Assembly (NCBI RefSeq): GCF_027943255.1
Contig: NC_072896.1
Location: 117,521,879-117,585,878, forward strand
Length of the DNA: 64,000 nucleotides
Origin: Anastrepha obliqua
Taxonomy: Eukaryota > Arthropoda > Insecta > Diptera > Tephritidae
Direction of reading: 5' to 3'
Within the stretch, counting starts at the first letter, position 1. Every line of letters begins with the position of its first letter. Shown piece by piece: positions 35,603-44,484 of this stretch. Both the position numbers and the translations under genes were made by a program. The notes beneath the pieces were generated by a model that saw only the letters and a list, made by a program, of their open reading frames with translations, made no database searches and had not been told where the DNA came from.

Positions 35603-35920
35603 TTATGTAGTGTGACTTAATTCATTTCTTTTCTTAATAATTCTTCGCACTGCCTCAGGGCTATGGGTATGTACACCGGACCTTTTAATCACACAATGGA
35701 TACCGTCTTTTAATTCAGTCACCAATCGAGATTTACAGTGACACGCTATTCTCTTGGAACACGACCAATTATATGTCCTTTGTTTTGTTATTCTTTCTAA
35801 ATAATAGAAATACCCATCAACACCCAACATTTCCTTATTTTTATTTGTTTTCAAAATTCTTATTTCGGACATTTTTATCAATATAATATTAAACCACGCT
35901 CTTTCACAAAAAGTCAGCAC
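35603..35920 (-). CDS. FLYWCH zinc-finger protein fragment carried by the foldback element
   Basis: 105 codons from the first ATG; a second ATG at 35872 starts the conserved part (MSEIRILKTNKNKEMLGVDG). Residues 20-88 fit the FLYWCH fold, a DNA- or protein-binding zinc module. A Gly-Tyr-x-Tyr core (36-39) is followed by W52-x-C54, then C62, then H84-x-H86, the expected C2H2 ligand order. FLYWCH modules occur at the N-terminus of Mutator-like (Phantom) transposases and in host regulators such as Mod(mdg4) isoforms of Drosophila. The frame is intact and no catalytic core follows, so this may be a leftover first exon of a transposase or a captured host exon. Expression is unknown. Confidence 0.6.
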   Translation of the reverse strand: MLTFCERAWFNIILIKMSEIRILKTNKNKEMLGVDGYFYYLERITKQRTYNWSCSKRIACHCKSRLVTELKDGIHCVIKRSGVHTHSPEAVRRIIKKRNELSHTT

Positions 35921-36202
35921 TTAACAGAAGGTAAACAAACAATATAAGAACCGTTGTAGACAGGTGTGGTGAAATTGTAATTCCTCATTTGTGATAGAAG
36001 TTCTCATCTCCAGGTAATATTTGATTGCAAACATACCTATGTACATACCAATGTATAAATGTTGTCAACTATAATTAACGTAGGTATGTACATAGGTATG
36101 TACGAATATGTTAAAAACAATGGGGCGCATATACTCAAATTGTGTAAAAGGTTTTACTAACAAATAACCATACCTAAATTTGACAATGAATATCCCACAA
36201 TG

Positions 36203-36361
36203 TTCTGTATTACAAAATTCTGTATTAAAATAATAATGTTAACAATGTTAAAGAGGTAATGTAATTATTTTGGAAAAGTGCGCACTTTTTCAAAATAATT
36301 ACATTACCTCTTTAACATTGTTAACATTATATTTTAATACAGAATTTTGTAATACAGAATT
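36203..36361. repeat. Long hairpin-forming palindrome inside the foldback element
   Basis: The two arms, about 79 bases each, are centred on GTGCGCAC near 36282. The left arm includes AACAATGTTAAAGAGGTAAT and the right arm its complement; both outer parts contain the CTGTATTACAAAATTCTG unit of the terminal repeats. Only a few mismatches are visible. Confidence 0.85.
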
Positions 36362-36747
36362 TTAGAAAGCAGAATTTTAAAAAAGCAGAATTTTAAAAAA
36401 GCAGAATTTTAAAAAGCAGAATTTTAAAAAGCTGAATTTTGTTTTTAGAATTTTGTACATACAGAATTTCGACACCAACCCGAAAAATTCATGGATGATC
36501 AGGAAAAAAGACGATTGTTTATTCATATGCGTTGATTTGAAATTTAAAAACAATCTTCTTTTTTCCTGATTTTCAATTTATATTTTATATTTACTCAAAA
36601 ACAAATAGAAAAACAAAAAACATTGTTTATGCCAAAGCGCTTGAATAAAGAATAAAGAAATAAATAATATGAAAACCATATATTTTCTGTTCTAAACCAT
36701 ATCTATTCTATTTTAGTGTGCCCAGCGAAGGGGGCCGGGTGTGCTAG

Positions 36748-37049
36748 TAAAAAATATTTAAGATAACATATTTAGAGCGACGAAAATCTTTATTTTCACC
36801 TTTTTCGAATTCCATTGCTTGACTGTTTGTATACTGCAACTGTCTACTTCACAAGCGTAAAATATGTCATCTGCAAGACTTATAAATCTTCCGCTAAGGG
36901 TATAAATTTTGAGCCACTCTGTATGGCGAATCCCATAATAAGAGAATTTCTTTTAAAAAGAAAGACGGCAAAAATATTCCGCTTCTGGTTATGACAAGAA
37001 GGTTATATAACGGAGAAATATGTTTGCTGGCACGAAGAAGGAACTTCGG
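36748..37049. other. No gene recognised
   Basis: Short non-coding spacer between the Helitron and the next LINE. It may hold an unreadable upstream part of that LINE. Confidence 0.45.
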
Positions 37050-38150
37050 GTTACAGAAAATTCTTTAAGATGCTATCTGAAGAATATCCACTGATTTTGG
37101 CACCTAAGGACAACCTTATATCCATAGCTTCATTTGGACACCAAATTTCCATCCAGAGTGCATTCAAAGAGGTTCAACGGATATTTTCTTTACCGATGGG
37201 TTCAAGGATGAAAAAGGTTCTGGAGCCGAATGGTACTCAAACGATAGTACGAGTAATAGGTATCACTACGCTTTGGGAGGAATGACAACGGTTTTCCAAA
37301 CGAAAATGTGTGCCCTACTGAAAGTAGCAGAATTGATAATTGAGAGGAGATGGAGCGGGAAACATATTGGAGTCTTTAGTGACAGTCAAGCTACACTAAA
37401 TGCTCTGGAGAATGCAAAACAAGCCTCAAAGACTCTTCAAGAATGCAAGAAGAAGCTAATTCTGTTGCGAAACAGAATAAGCTTGTACTTATACGGGTTC
37501 CAGAACACTGCGGTGTTCAAGAGCATGAAATTGTCAATAAATTGGCCACTGTGGATCAGCGGTTCTCCCACAGGGACCAATGCCAATAATCGGAATCGGT
37601 TTGCAGGAATCATGAAGTGCATCAGCGATTATCTATGGAACTTATTATACATAACCAGCTATGGTCCGGTCTATAACGCTGAAGAACTGCAAAGTGATTT
37701 GTGAAGAGCCCGAACAAAAAACTGTCGAACTTTCTTCTTAAACTTTGCAGGTAATACGTTCGGTTGATGGTCGGTATTATTAAAGAGCACAATCCATCGG
37801 GTCAACATATGACCACCATTGGAATAATTGGGGGCCCGATTTGCCTGTCTTGCTTAGAGGATCTAGCCGCATCTGAGCATTTTCTCTGTGAGTGTCTGGC
37901 GTTTGCTAGAACATGGCTGCGAATTTTGGGTTCCGATGCCATGAGAACGAGTAAAATTCGTATGGAGGATATTTTCAGTTTAACCAAAGCAACGGGAGAG
38001 TTCTCACTGGTCGAACTACCTTTAAGTTTCTATTCTATCCTATTTCTTTTCTTCTGTTACTTCTCTCCGTTCCTCCTTGACTATCTACCCTTTCACTTTT
38101 TAGAGCTTTAAATGCAATGGGCTTTTTAGCCTGAGAGTTTTAGGATTTAC
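37050..38150 (+). pseudogene. RNase H-class LINE: RNase H, knuckle and 3' UTR
   Basis: The plus-strand frame through 37180-37460 reads IFFTDGFKDEKGSGAEWYSN (first RNase H Asp), then GGMTTVFQTKMCALLKVAEL and IGVFSDSQATLNALENAK (third catalytic Asp). The second catalytic residue, Glu in the family (Q.E), is Lys here (AAA, 37303-37305). After a frameshift near 37480 the WVPGH region is degraded. The knuckle CLSCLEDLAASEHFLCECLA lies at 37842-37900. The 3' UTR contains GCAATGGGCTTTTTAGCCTG. Reverse transcriptase is missing. Confidence 0.85.
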
Positions 38151-39489
38151 CAAATCTCTCGGTACTTCTGGGCTCAACTTCCTTCAAATTTCAATGGAAA
38201 TGGATGCATGGACGCTCATCAATTTCCGCTTAAAGCTGAGAAATTAAAAAAAGAACAGTACAACGAAAGTAACTGAGAAATGAGAAAATGATTTGGCTAA
38301 TTTTATAAATAATTTTCGATGTCTGCATTTAATTCATAGATTCATTCAATATTTTGGCTCACTACACACACATTTTCAAGCACCGCCTCACCGCTTTGCG
38401 TCTCTCTGTGGGCTAAACAATCAGTCAAACACTTGTAAATAATTGATGTAAATAATAAAATCATCAAATTTGCAATGGCTTGTTTAGCCAACCGAAATGA
38501 CCAGCGAATTGAACAGCTTACACAGCTAAGTGGGTAATGAAGGATGAGTGAGAAGAAGAGTAAGAGAGGAGAGGCGAGAGAAGAGGTAGCAATAGTGTGA
38601 GTAAAGATCGAATGGGTGGATGGATGGCTGTAAGGTGGCCAACTGCTGGCAGGGCGTTGTTTGAATCGTAAATGCTTCGCTGCATTTAATTAGCCATAAT
38701 TGAACAACAAATGCAGCTAAACAAATCAAATATTTATGAAAAAGCAGTTAATTAAATTTGCAACACTAAAACTCGTGCATACGAATACACAAATATGGAC
38801 ATACAAATACATACGCATGCAGGCCGGTATATGTACATCTATGGTACATATCTTTGAAGGTTGGGTGCGCGAGCAGGCGCCAAAAATGTGCTTGCCAACG
38901 GCTTTTGCCATAAAAGTAACAAGCGCTTATTAATAATAATAATTTAACATAAAATTAATGTGCTAAATACACACACATGCACATACGAGCACACATACTT
39001 TACATACTCACAAATGCATTAGGAATAATGAAACAATATTTTTCGAAATTTCCACAAATTTTCAAATCAAACAATCCGCAAGCAAACAAAGTGAACAGCA
39101 ATTTTGTAATAATTGAGCAGACATTTTTTAGAATAAATAATGACGCGTTAATTTTACACACTTGGCCATATACGAGTATGTATGTATATGTATACCTATA
39201 GTTAGAAGCTAACTAGTCGGGTCGTTATAAATTATTTAAGTGCGCCAAATTGTTAAAACACATGCATTACGGCAAGTGTGTCCATAGGTCATTACAGTAG
39301 TGTGCATAATTTTTCCTCGTTTCTTATACACTAAGATGAGACAAGGGCAAGTTCCCCACGCGGCCTCACAAAGGGCTATGAGACTAATAATCAGTTCACC
39401 TATAACTAAATTATCTACTTCGAGCTTAACTCCCAATACGTAATTATGTAAAAAGCGAGATTAGCTTAAGCTAGGTTGAGCAGCTGTCA
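38151..39489. other. No gene; intron-like non-coding DNA
   Basis: AT-rich, no TE motif, with CA/TA microsatellite tracts near 38970-39000 and 39178-39192. It is the cleanest repeat-poor stretch of the middle third. Confidence 0.5.
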
Positions 39490-39905
39490 TCCGACACACT
39501 TAGGCCTTAATAAGCCATTTGTTATGCCACTGGAGTTCATCCTTTACACTCCTGAGGTTTCTCTGATTCCCAATCTGTGGATTTAATAAATTTTGTTAAT
39601 TTTAGCAACCCTATTTGGGAGATCTCTTCATAGCTGTCAAGAGAAGCAAATACGAGCGTGAAAAGCCTTTTTCCGCATAGAGCAATGCGTGTAGGCAGTA
39701 GGTGTTCCACGACTTTCGCTTCTTCAATATCTTGACCGCTTCGTCAAAAATCATTATGTAGTCCCCCCGTCTATTTGCATGCCTTCTAATTAGACAATGC
39801 TCTATTGGTACTCCTATCGTGTTTCTTATACCCTGTCTCCTGAGTTCCAGTAGCGATTTTTTGCGGCCGTGGTTCCATTCTGACAATGTTTGCCTACTTA
39901 TTTGA
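39490..39905 (-). pseudogene. 3' end of RNase H-class LINE
   Basis: Antisense frames give GVPIEHCLIRRHANRRG (from ITGHCLIGRHA), then YFCRSCQDIEEAKVVEHLL with knuckle cysteines, then LLKLTKFIKSTDW, the usual end. The 3' UTR carries CTTATTAAGGCCTAAGTGTG. One frameshift between the first two blocks. Confidence 0.8.
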
Positions 39906-39974
39906 CAAAAAAGTGATTGCCTCCAAAGGGCATTAGCAGCATTTTTAAATGAGTCTATCTATTAATTGTGATCT

Positions 39975-40305
39975 TCAATGAGTGGTCAAATGCCTAGGAG
40001 TGCAACTAGACGGAAGATTAACTTACTGGGTGCATATAAATTAAGCTGCAAAAGAAAGCGGCATGTTCAGTAAGCTCACGGCAAATATTGGAGGTCCACC
40101 TCAGAGCAAGCAAAAACTTTAAATGGACACGACGAACTCGATGCTTCTATACGAATGTGAAATATGGGCAGATGCGCAAAGGTGTAATGCCGGCGAAAAA
40201 CTTTAGAATCTCTGCCATAAACCTGTGCTCTCAGAGTGGCTTCTTCATACAGAAGAGTATTAAATGCAGCGGTTTTATTTAGTTATCAGCGGAGCCATCC
40301 CTATA
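39975..40305 (+). pseudogene. LINE thumb/connection segment, left part, split by a mariner
   Basis: Reads VKCLGVQLDGRLTYWVHIN, AAKESGMFSKLTANIGGPPQ, NSMLLYECEIWADA and finally FYLVISGAIPI, the connection region between reverse transcriptase and RNase H in insect LINEs. It breaks at AIPI exactly where the DD41D element begins. The reading continues as DLLARERKR immediately after that element (41205-41245). Confidence 0.82.
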
Positions 40306-41202
40306 CAGGGTTGCCCATATTCGACGGACCCATCTGGCAATCCTGTATCTTTTGACAGAGACGTCAGATCGCTTAATGACATACCGCGTTGGAAGCGTCA
40401 GTCCAAGCAGATTTTTACCATGGAACACGCCACGCGAACGCTCTCAAATTGTTGAAATTTACATTCAACCAAAGAAGTCAAAAGAAGAATAAGAAGAACA
40501 AAATCATCATGTCCGATGAGGCTCATTTCTTATTGAATGGGACGATAAGCAAGCAAAATTGCCGTATTTACGCCACTGAAAATCCTCACGAAATTTAAGA
40601 GGTACCTCTTTACGACGAAAAAGTCACTGTTTGGTGCGGCGATAGTGCGAAAACGATTATTGGGCCGTTTTTCTTCGAAAATGAAGATGGTCAAGCTGTT
40701 ACCGCCAATCAGGAGCATTATCGCGATATGTTAACCACTTTTGTGATGCCAATTATTCATGGAAAGTGTATGGGGCAGTTCTGGTTTCAACAAGACGGCG
40801 CTCCACCACACACAGCTCGCACCACAATCGATTTTTTGAAGAAATTGTTTCCTCGTCGTTTGATGTCGAAAAATGGCGATTTTGACTGGCCACCGCGTTC
40901 GCCCGATTTAACGCCACCTGACTTCTTCAAAGACCATAGAAGAGCTCAAGAATAACATCCGTGCGGAAATAGCCGCTATTCCAGCCGAAATGTTAGCTAA
41001 AACTATGGAAAATGCTGCAAAACGGGCACAATACGCCGTACAGGCTCATGGCGGCCATTTGAGAGATATCATATTCAAAAAGTGATGTAAACAAATCTAC
41101 TTGAACCAAGTAAAATGATTATTATCGTCAACGTCAAAAAAAATGTGTTTTTCTTTGATTTTGAAAAAAAATACATGGGTCCGTCGAATATGGGCAACCC
41201 TG
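40306..41202 (+). mobile_element. DD41D mariner element, subfamily 3, perfect 28-bp inverted repeats
   Basis: Inverted repeats 40306-40333 and 41175-41202 are identical over 28 bp and start CAGGGTTGCCCATATTCGAC. TA target duplications flank at 40304-40305 and 41203-41204. Removing the element and one TA restores the LINE frame (GAIPI to DLLARE) codon for codon. Length is 897 bp, so the element is internally deleted. Perfect ends and clean target site suggest one of the youngest insertions here. Confidence 0.93.
40420..41085 (+). pseudogene. DD41D transposase with all three Asp kept but two deletions
   Basis: Start Met near 40420 (accATGG context). The helix-turn-helix is readable as RERSQIVEIYIQPKKSK in a shifted frame. 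After a deletion the core begins IIMSDEAHFLLNGTISKQNC with the first Asp. A stop interrupts ENPHEI/EVPLYDEKVTVWCG. The second Asp is in FWFQQDGAPPHTART, the third in SPDLTPPDFF, 41 residues apart. The LW..LK segment is deleted, then ELKNNIRAEIAAIPAEM and AHGGHLRDIIFKK end near 41085. It is dead through deletions and the stop, not through catalytic loss. Confidence 0.9.
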
Positions 41203-41245
41203 TAGATCTTCTAGCACGAGAGCGCAAACGGAGATTATCATTTGT
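41203..41245 (+). pseudogene. LINE connection segment, right part
   Basis: After the TA duplication the frame of 39975-40305 continues as DLLARERKRRLSF, then ends where an antisense RNase H fragment of another LINE begins. Confidence 0.75.
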
Positions 41246-41495
41246 TTACACGTAGCTAAGGGAATCGGTATTATTGCATTATCCGGGTCAATGTTTAGTG
41301 CTGTACCTTTCCTTGCAAGCTCACCTGCTTTGCATTTACCTTTTATATTTCTATGGCCTCGTACCCAGATCAGGTTTATTCTAAAATATTGCTATACTTC
41401 GAATTATAATTTGTGGCATTCAGCTGCCGTTTTAGCCAAGTGTTTTACTGACTCTAACGATTTCAGAGCTGCCTGACTATCCGAGTAGATACATA
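41246..41495 (-). pseudogene. LINE RNase H fragment
   Basis: Antisense reading YSDSQAALKSLESVKHLAKT with the RNase H Asp, then INLIWVRGHRNIKGKCKAGE and LARKGTALNIDPDN. The P of WVPGH is R and the D of KAD is G. It is cut at 41495-41506 by the short mariner element. Confidence 0.82.
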
Positions 41496-41499
41496 TGTA

Positions 41500-42081
41500 T
41501 ATTATATGTCACATAGTTGGTTTTCTGTGCTACTGTAAACAAGTCAAGCTCGAGTGTGTTCTTCGAATTCTCTTTTATGACTTCAATTGTCTCAAAATGT
41601 TTTCCACGGAGCGGCAACTTGAGCTTGGGAAACAGGAAAAAGCCACATGGAGCCATATCAGGCGAAAACGATGCTTGTGGAACGATATTAACATTATTTT
41701 TGTTCAAATAATCGCGAACAAGACGTGATGTGTGAGCTGGTGCATTATCGTGATGCAAGAACCATGACTTGTTGTCCCACAATTCCTTCCTTTTAAGACG
41801 AATGTTCTCGCGCAAACACTTTAAAACGTCTAAATAATATTCAGCGTTAACCGATCGGCCTTGCAGTCAGCATAACTTTAATTTTTGAGCGACTTTGGCG
41901 TGGTTTTTTGGGTTGATGTACGGCCCTCTTTGAACGATTTGTACCACTGGAAAACACGTGCACGCGATAAAGCAGAGTCCCCATAAGTTGTCTGCAACAT
42001 TTTTAAGGCGTCTGAAGCCGAAATTTTGTTGGAATAACAAAATTTCAAACAAATTCTTTGTTCAACTTGAATTTCCATCGT
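41500..42081 (-). pseudogene. DD34D mariner transposase, third catalytic Asp changed to Gly
   Basis: The true start is probably the Met of MEIQVEQRICLKFCYSNKIS near 42081. The helix-turn-helix and second helical region (ALSRARVFQWYKSFKEG) are intact to about 41880, then a deletion removes the first catalytic block. The core resumes with LWDNKSWFLHHDNAPAHTS (second Asp kept) and SFSPDMAPCGFFLFPKLKL. The third Asp, PCD in the family, is Gly (GGC, complement of 41642-41644). The C-terminus runs through the inverted repeat. Confidence 0.88.
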
Positions 42082-42146
42082 TAAATTCAAAGAAGACACT
42101 CGAGCTTGACTTGTTTACAGTAGCACAGAAAACAAACTATGTGACA
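41507..42146 (-). mobile_element. DD34D mariner, internally deleted, unusually long inverted repeats
   Basis: Ends TGTCACATAGTT and AACTATGTGACA, flanked by TA (41505-41506; 42147-42148). The inverted repeat runs about 62 bp with roughly three mismatches (41507-41568 and 42085-42146), containing TTTTCTGTGCTACTGTAAAC. Typical mariner repeats are about 30 bp. Here the left repeat overlaps the last transposase codons. Total length 640 bp against about 1.3 kb for intact elements. Confidence 0.88.
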
Positions 42147-42349
42147 TATCACGCTGAAATTTGCCATGTAAGCTTATTACAGTCCTACCAAAAAACAAAA
42201 AAATTATTTTTTTTAAATTAGCACCCTACTCTAAACTTTTTGAGAAAGTGGTCAAAGAGACTTGGTGTACAATCTCCCCTACAAATTTAACTGTTTTTTC
42301 TCAGTTTTGTAATATATCTCTGAGCTTACGAGTAGGTGTCAAGTTGACA

Positions 42350-42662
42350 TCATTTACCCCAAATTTTAGAAAGCATTTGACACTCTCACAAAATTCTCCT
42401 CTGGAAACTTGAAAATCTGGGCTTGCATTTGGCTTTCCTTTTATGACTGAAATCATACCTGTCGAAAAGAATGTCATTCGTTGAAATTTGGAGTCCTAAA
42501 GCTTATGGGTACATTTGTGTTAACTTCTGGAGTACCACAAGCCAGCATTCTTGGTCTTATCCTGTTTATACTTTTCATTGATGATGTTCGTCATTTCAGA
42601 CAATTTGAAACTTTTCCGCATAATCTCCTTTCTGTCGGGTACATTGTTATTACAGGAAAGCT
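42350..42662 (+). pseudogene. Jockey-like LINE reverse transcriptase, left part
   Basis: Plus-strand frames read FRKAFDTLTQNSPLETSKSG (motif A region), then VLTSGVPQASILGLILFILF and IDDVRHFRQF, the SGVPQGS..GP.LF motif of jockey-type non-LTR elements. The palm DD box lies beyond the SINE insertion and is not readable. Frame changes between blocks. Confidence 0.82.
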
Positions 42663-42953
42663 TGGTGCGTGACTACCATTCGGAATGCAGGGAGGACGTA
42701 GGTTCAAATCTCGGTGAAACACCAAAATGAAGAAATGGTTTTTTCTAATAGTGGTCGCCCCACGGCAGGCCATGGCAAAGCCTCGAGTGTATTTCTGTCA
42801 TGAAAACGCTACTCATAAAAAAATATCTGCCGTTTGGAGTTGGGTAGAAACTGTAGGTCCCTCCATTTGTGGAACATCAAGACGAACGCCACAAATAGGA
42901 GGAGCAGCTCGGCCAAACACCCAAAAAGGGTGTAAACGCCAATTATATATACC
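42663..42953 (+). repeat. tRNA-derived SINE, copy 3, inserted in jockey-like LINE
   Basis: Starts within the tRNA-like head (GACTACCATTCGGAATGC); the A box is missing, so it is 5'-truncated. The B box GGTTCAAATCT is at 42701-42711. The body shares GCCCCACGGCAGGCCATGG and TCTGCCGTTTGGAGT, and the tail CGCCAATTATATATA ends it. Jockey sequence continues on the far side. Confidence 0.87.
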
Positions 42954-42954
42954 A

Positions 42955-43320
42955 ACTTAGCTTTTTTGGGACGCTATGCCAGTGATTTTTAAATCTGATA
43001 TACTAGGAAAATCTTCTACAATGCTTTAGTCCGTTGCAAGTTGGAGTATGCCTCCGTCATCTGGAGCCGATGTATTCCTCAAATCCTCTCAGAATTGAAA
43101 GAGTTCAAGGCAACTTCAACCTCTTCACTTTGATAGTCCCTTGCTAGTGCTAGGTGTATGTTTATTAATGTTTTATCACTTGAGATCCGACGACTCGTTC
43201 AAAGCTTAATATTTATGTACGATGTAATATACGGCACCATTGACTGTTCAGCATTGACTGTTCGTCCAAATAAGATTCAATTTTCCTAATTCCTTTCCTA
43301 TTTCGTTCTTGTAATCCATT
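42955..43320 (+). pseudogene. Jockey-like LINE reverse transcriptase, right part
   Basis: Reads KIFYNALVRCKLEYASVIWS, the thumb/connection block (LV...LEYAS.IW) of jockey elements. LEIRRLVQSLIFMYDVIYGT follows, equivalent to R....LMF.YDL....... in that family. The RNA-binding tail is lost. Confidence 0.8.
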
Positions 43321-43323
43321 AAA

Positions 43324-43398
43324 GTTCTCAGATCTAATAACCTTAATTATACAAATTAAATTAATTAGATCCTAATTACCTTAATTAGATCTGAGAAC
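43324..43398. repeat. 15-bp perfect inverted repeat
   Basis: GTTCTCAGATCTAAT (43324-43338) and its exact complement at 43384-43398, 45 bp apart, with AT-rich imperfect pairing continuing inward. Confidence 0.75.
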
Positions 43399-44187
43399 AA
43401 GAGTGCAGGTACGTGAAGAAGTTATTCGGATTTCTAGAAGCCTTGATTTTGGTTTGGTGATGCCAAAGTCTCTGTTTAAGTCACTTATTGAGTCTTATTA
43501 TTTGTCAAATAAACTTTCTTTTTAATTTTAGTTCTTAAGTATTTGTTAAGCGAACCTGTAAATCTAGTCAGTAAAGTTGTTCCCACTGGCTTAAATAAAG
43601 TAATAAATAAGCGAAAGTTTGCACCTCTCTACGATTTTTACTAGCCGAAATGTATGTTTGTGCTGCAGCTGCGAATTGATTTGGCCGCCTTGCAACCTGC
43701 CATAAAACACCTACGCGTAGCTACTAACCGCCGATAGAGGAGCTAATGTCTATCGGCTAAAACTGTTGCTGCAGTGGCGGCTAGCTGATTTGAGAGTGCC
43801 GATAGTAGCGCCAAAACAGTGGCCGATAATTTGCTGATTATAGACTTGGCGCGAAGGCAACGCAAAGAAAGAAATGGGAGAAAAAATGAATCAAAAAATA
43901 AAATACGGAAGAAATGTAGAAAAAGAAAATATTAATCAAAGGAGAGGAAAATAGCATAGCTTTCAAGCAGGATATGAGGAAAAATTTACTTATTTGCAAG
44001 AATGAAGCAATAAAAAAAAAAAAAAAAAAAAAGGATGAACAGATTTTAAGTTAACTACACATGGGGAAGTTACAGAAAACTCATTACTTATTTATGTACT
44101 ATTTATTTTTTTATTTATTTGTTTACAAACAGAGACCTTATGTCAAGAGTTTAGTTTCCTAAGTAACTACTTAAAAGTAGACTTATA
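43399..44187. other. No gene; poly(A) run at 44013-44032
   Basis: No coding motif. A 20-base A run (44013-44032) may be the tail of an unrecognised retroposon, but the sequence before it matches nothing else here. Confidence 0.5.
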
Positions 44188-44484
44188 CCTATATATATAA
44201 TAGGCGCTTACCCCCTTTTTTGGGTGTTTGGCCGAGCATCTCCTCCTATTTGTGGCGTGCGTCTTGATGTTGTTCCACAAATGGATGGGACTGCAGTTTA
44301 ATGCCACCTCCGAACGGCAGGTATTCTTTATGAGGAGCTTTTTCATGGCTCGAGGGCTTGCCATAGCCTGCCGTGGGGCGACCGCTATTAGAAAAAATAT
44401 TTTCATTTTAGTGTTTCATGCACAGAGACCCAAACCTACGCACTTCCGAGTGGTAGTCATGCACCACCCCATTCGGCTACAATA
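44188..44484 (-). repeat. tRNA-derived SINE, copy 4
   Basis: Minus-strand A box TAGCCGAATGG is the complement of 44469-44479. The B box is degraded. The body shares CCGAACGGCAG, GAGGAGCTTTTTCATGG and CTGCCGTGGGGCGACCGC with other copies. The tail is a (TA)n run at 44188-44200. Confidence 0.87.

Larger units (their letters stand above)
35292..36481 (-). mobile_element. Foldback/MULE-like element with FLYWCH ORF, 9-bp target duplication
   Basis: It interrupts the Helitron between two copies of GAAAAATTC (35283-35291 and 36482-36490). The second Helitron copy has the uninterrupted site near 50400. Ends are inverted repeats starting GGGAGCGTGTC and GGGTTGGTGTC. Long arms consist of tandem AAAATTCTGCTTTT units (35306-35437; mirrored 36334-36473). 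A 9-bp duplication with subrepeat-built arms fits foldback or Mutator-like elements, and the FLYWCH coding segment points to a Phantom-type Mutator relative. No DDE transposase core is visible. Confidence 0.8.
33524..36747 (+). mobile_element. Large non-autonomous Helitron, 3.2 kb, with nested insertion
   Basis: Begins TCTATACTAATATTATAAAG after an A (33523), with a (TTTG)n run just inside. Ends GCGAAGGGGGCCGGGTGTG then CTAG, followed by T (36748). These are canonical Helitron ends. It holds a minisatellite array (33772-35045) and an A/T-rich 3' part, and it is interrupted by the 1190-bp foldback element at 35292-36481. Without that insertion it would be about 2.0 kb. No Rep or helicase domain is present. 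A 1631-bp relative in opposite orientation lies at 50144-51774. Confidence 0.88.
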
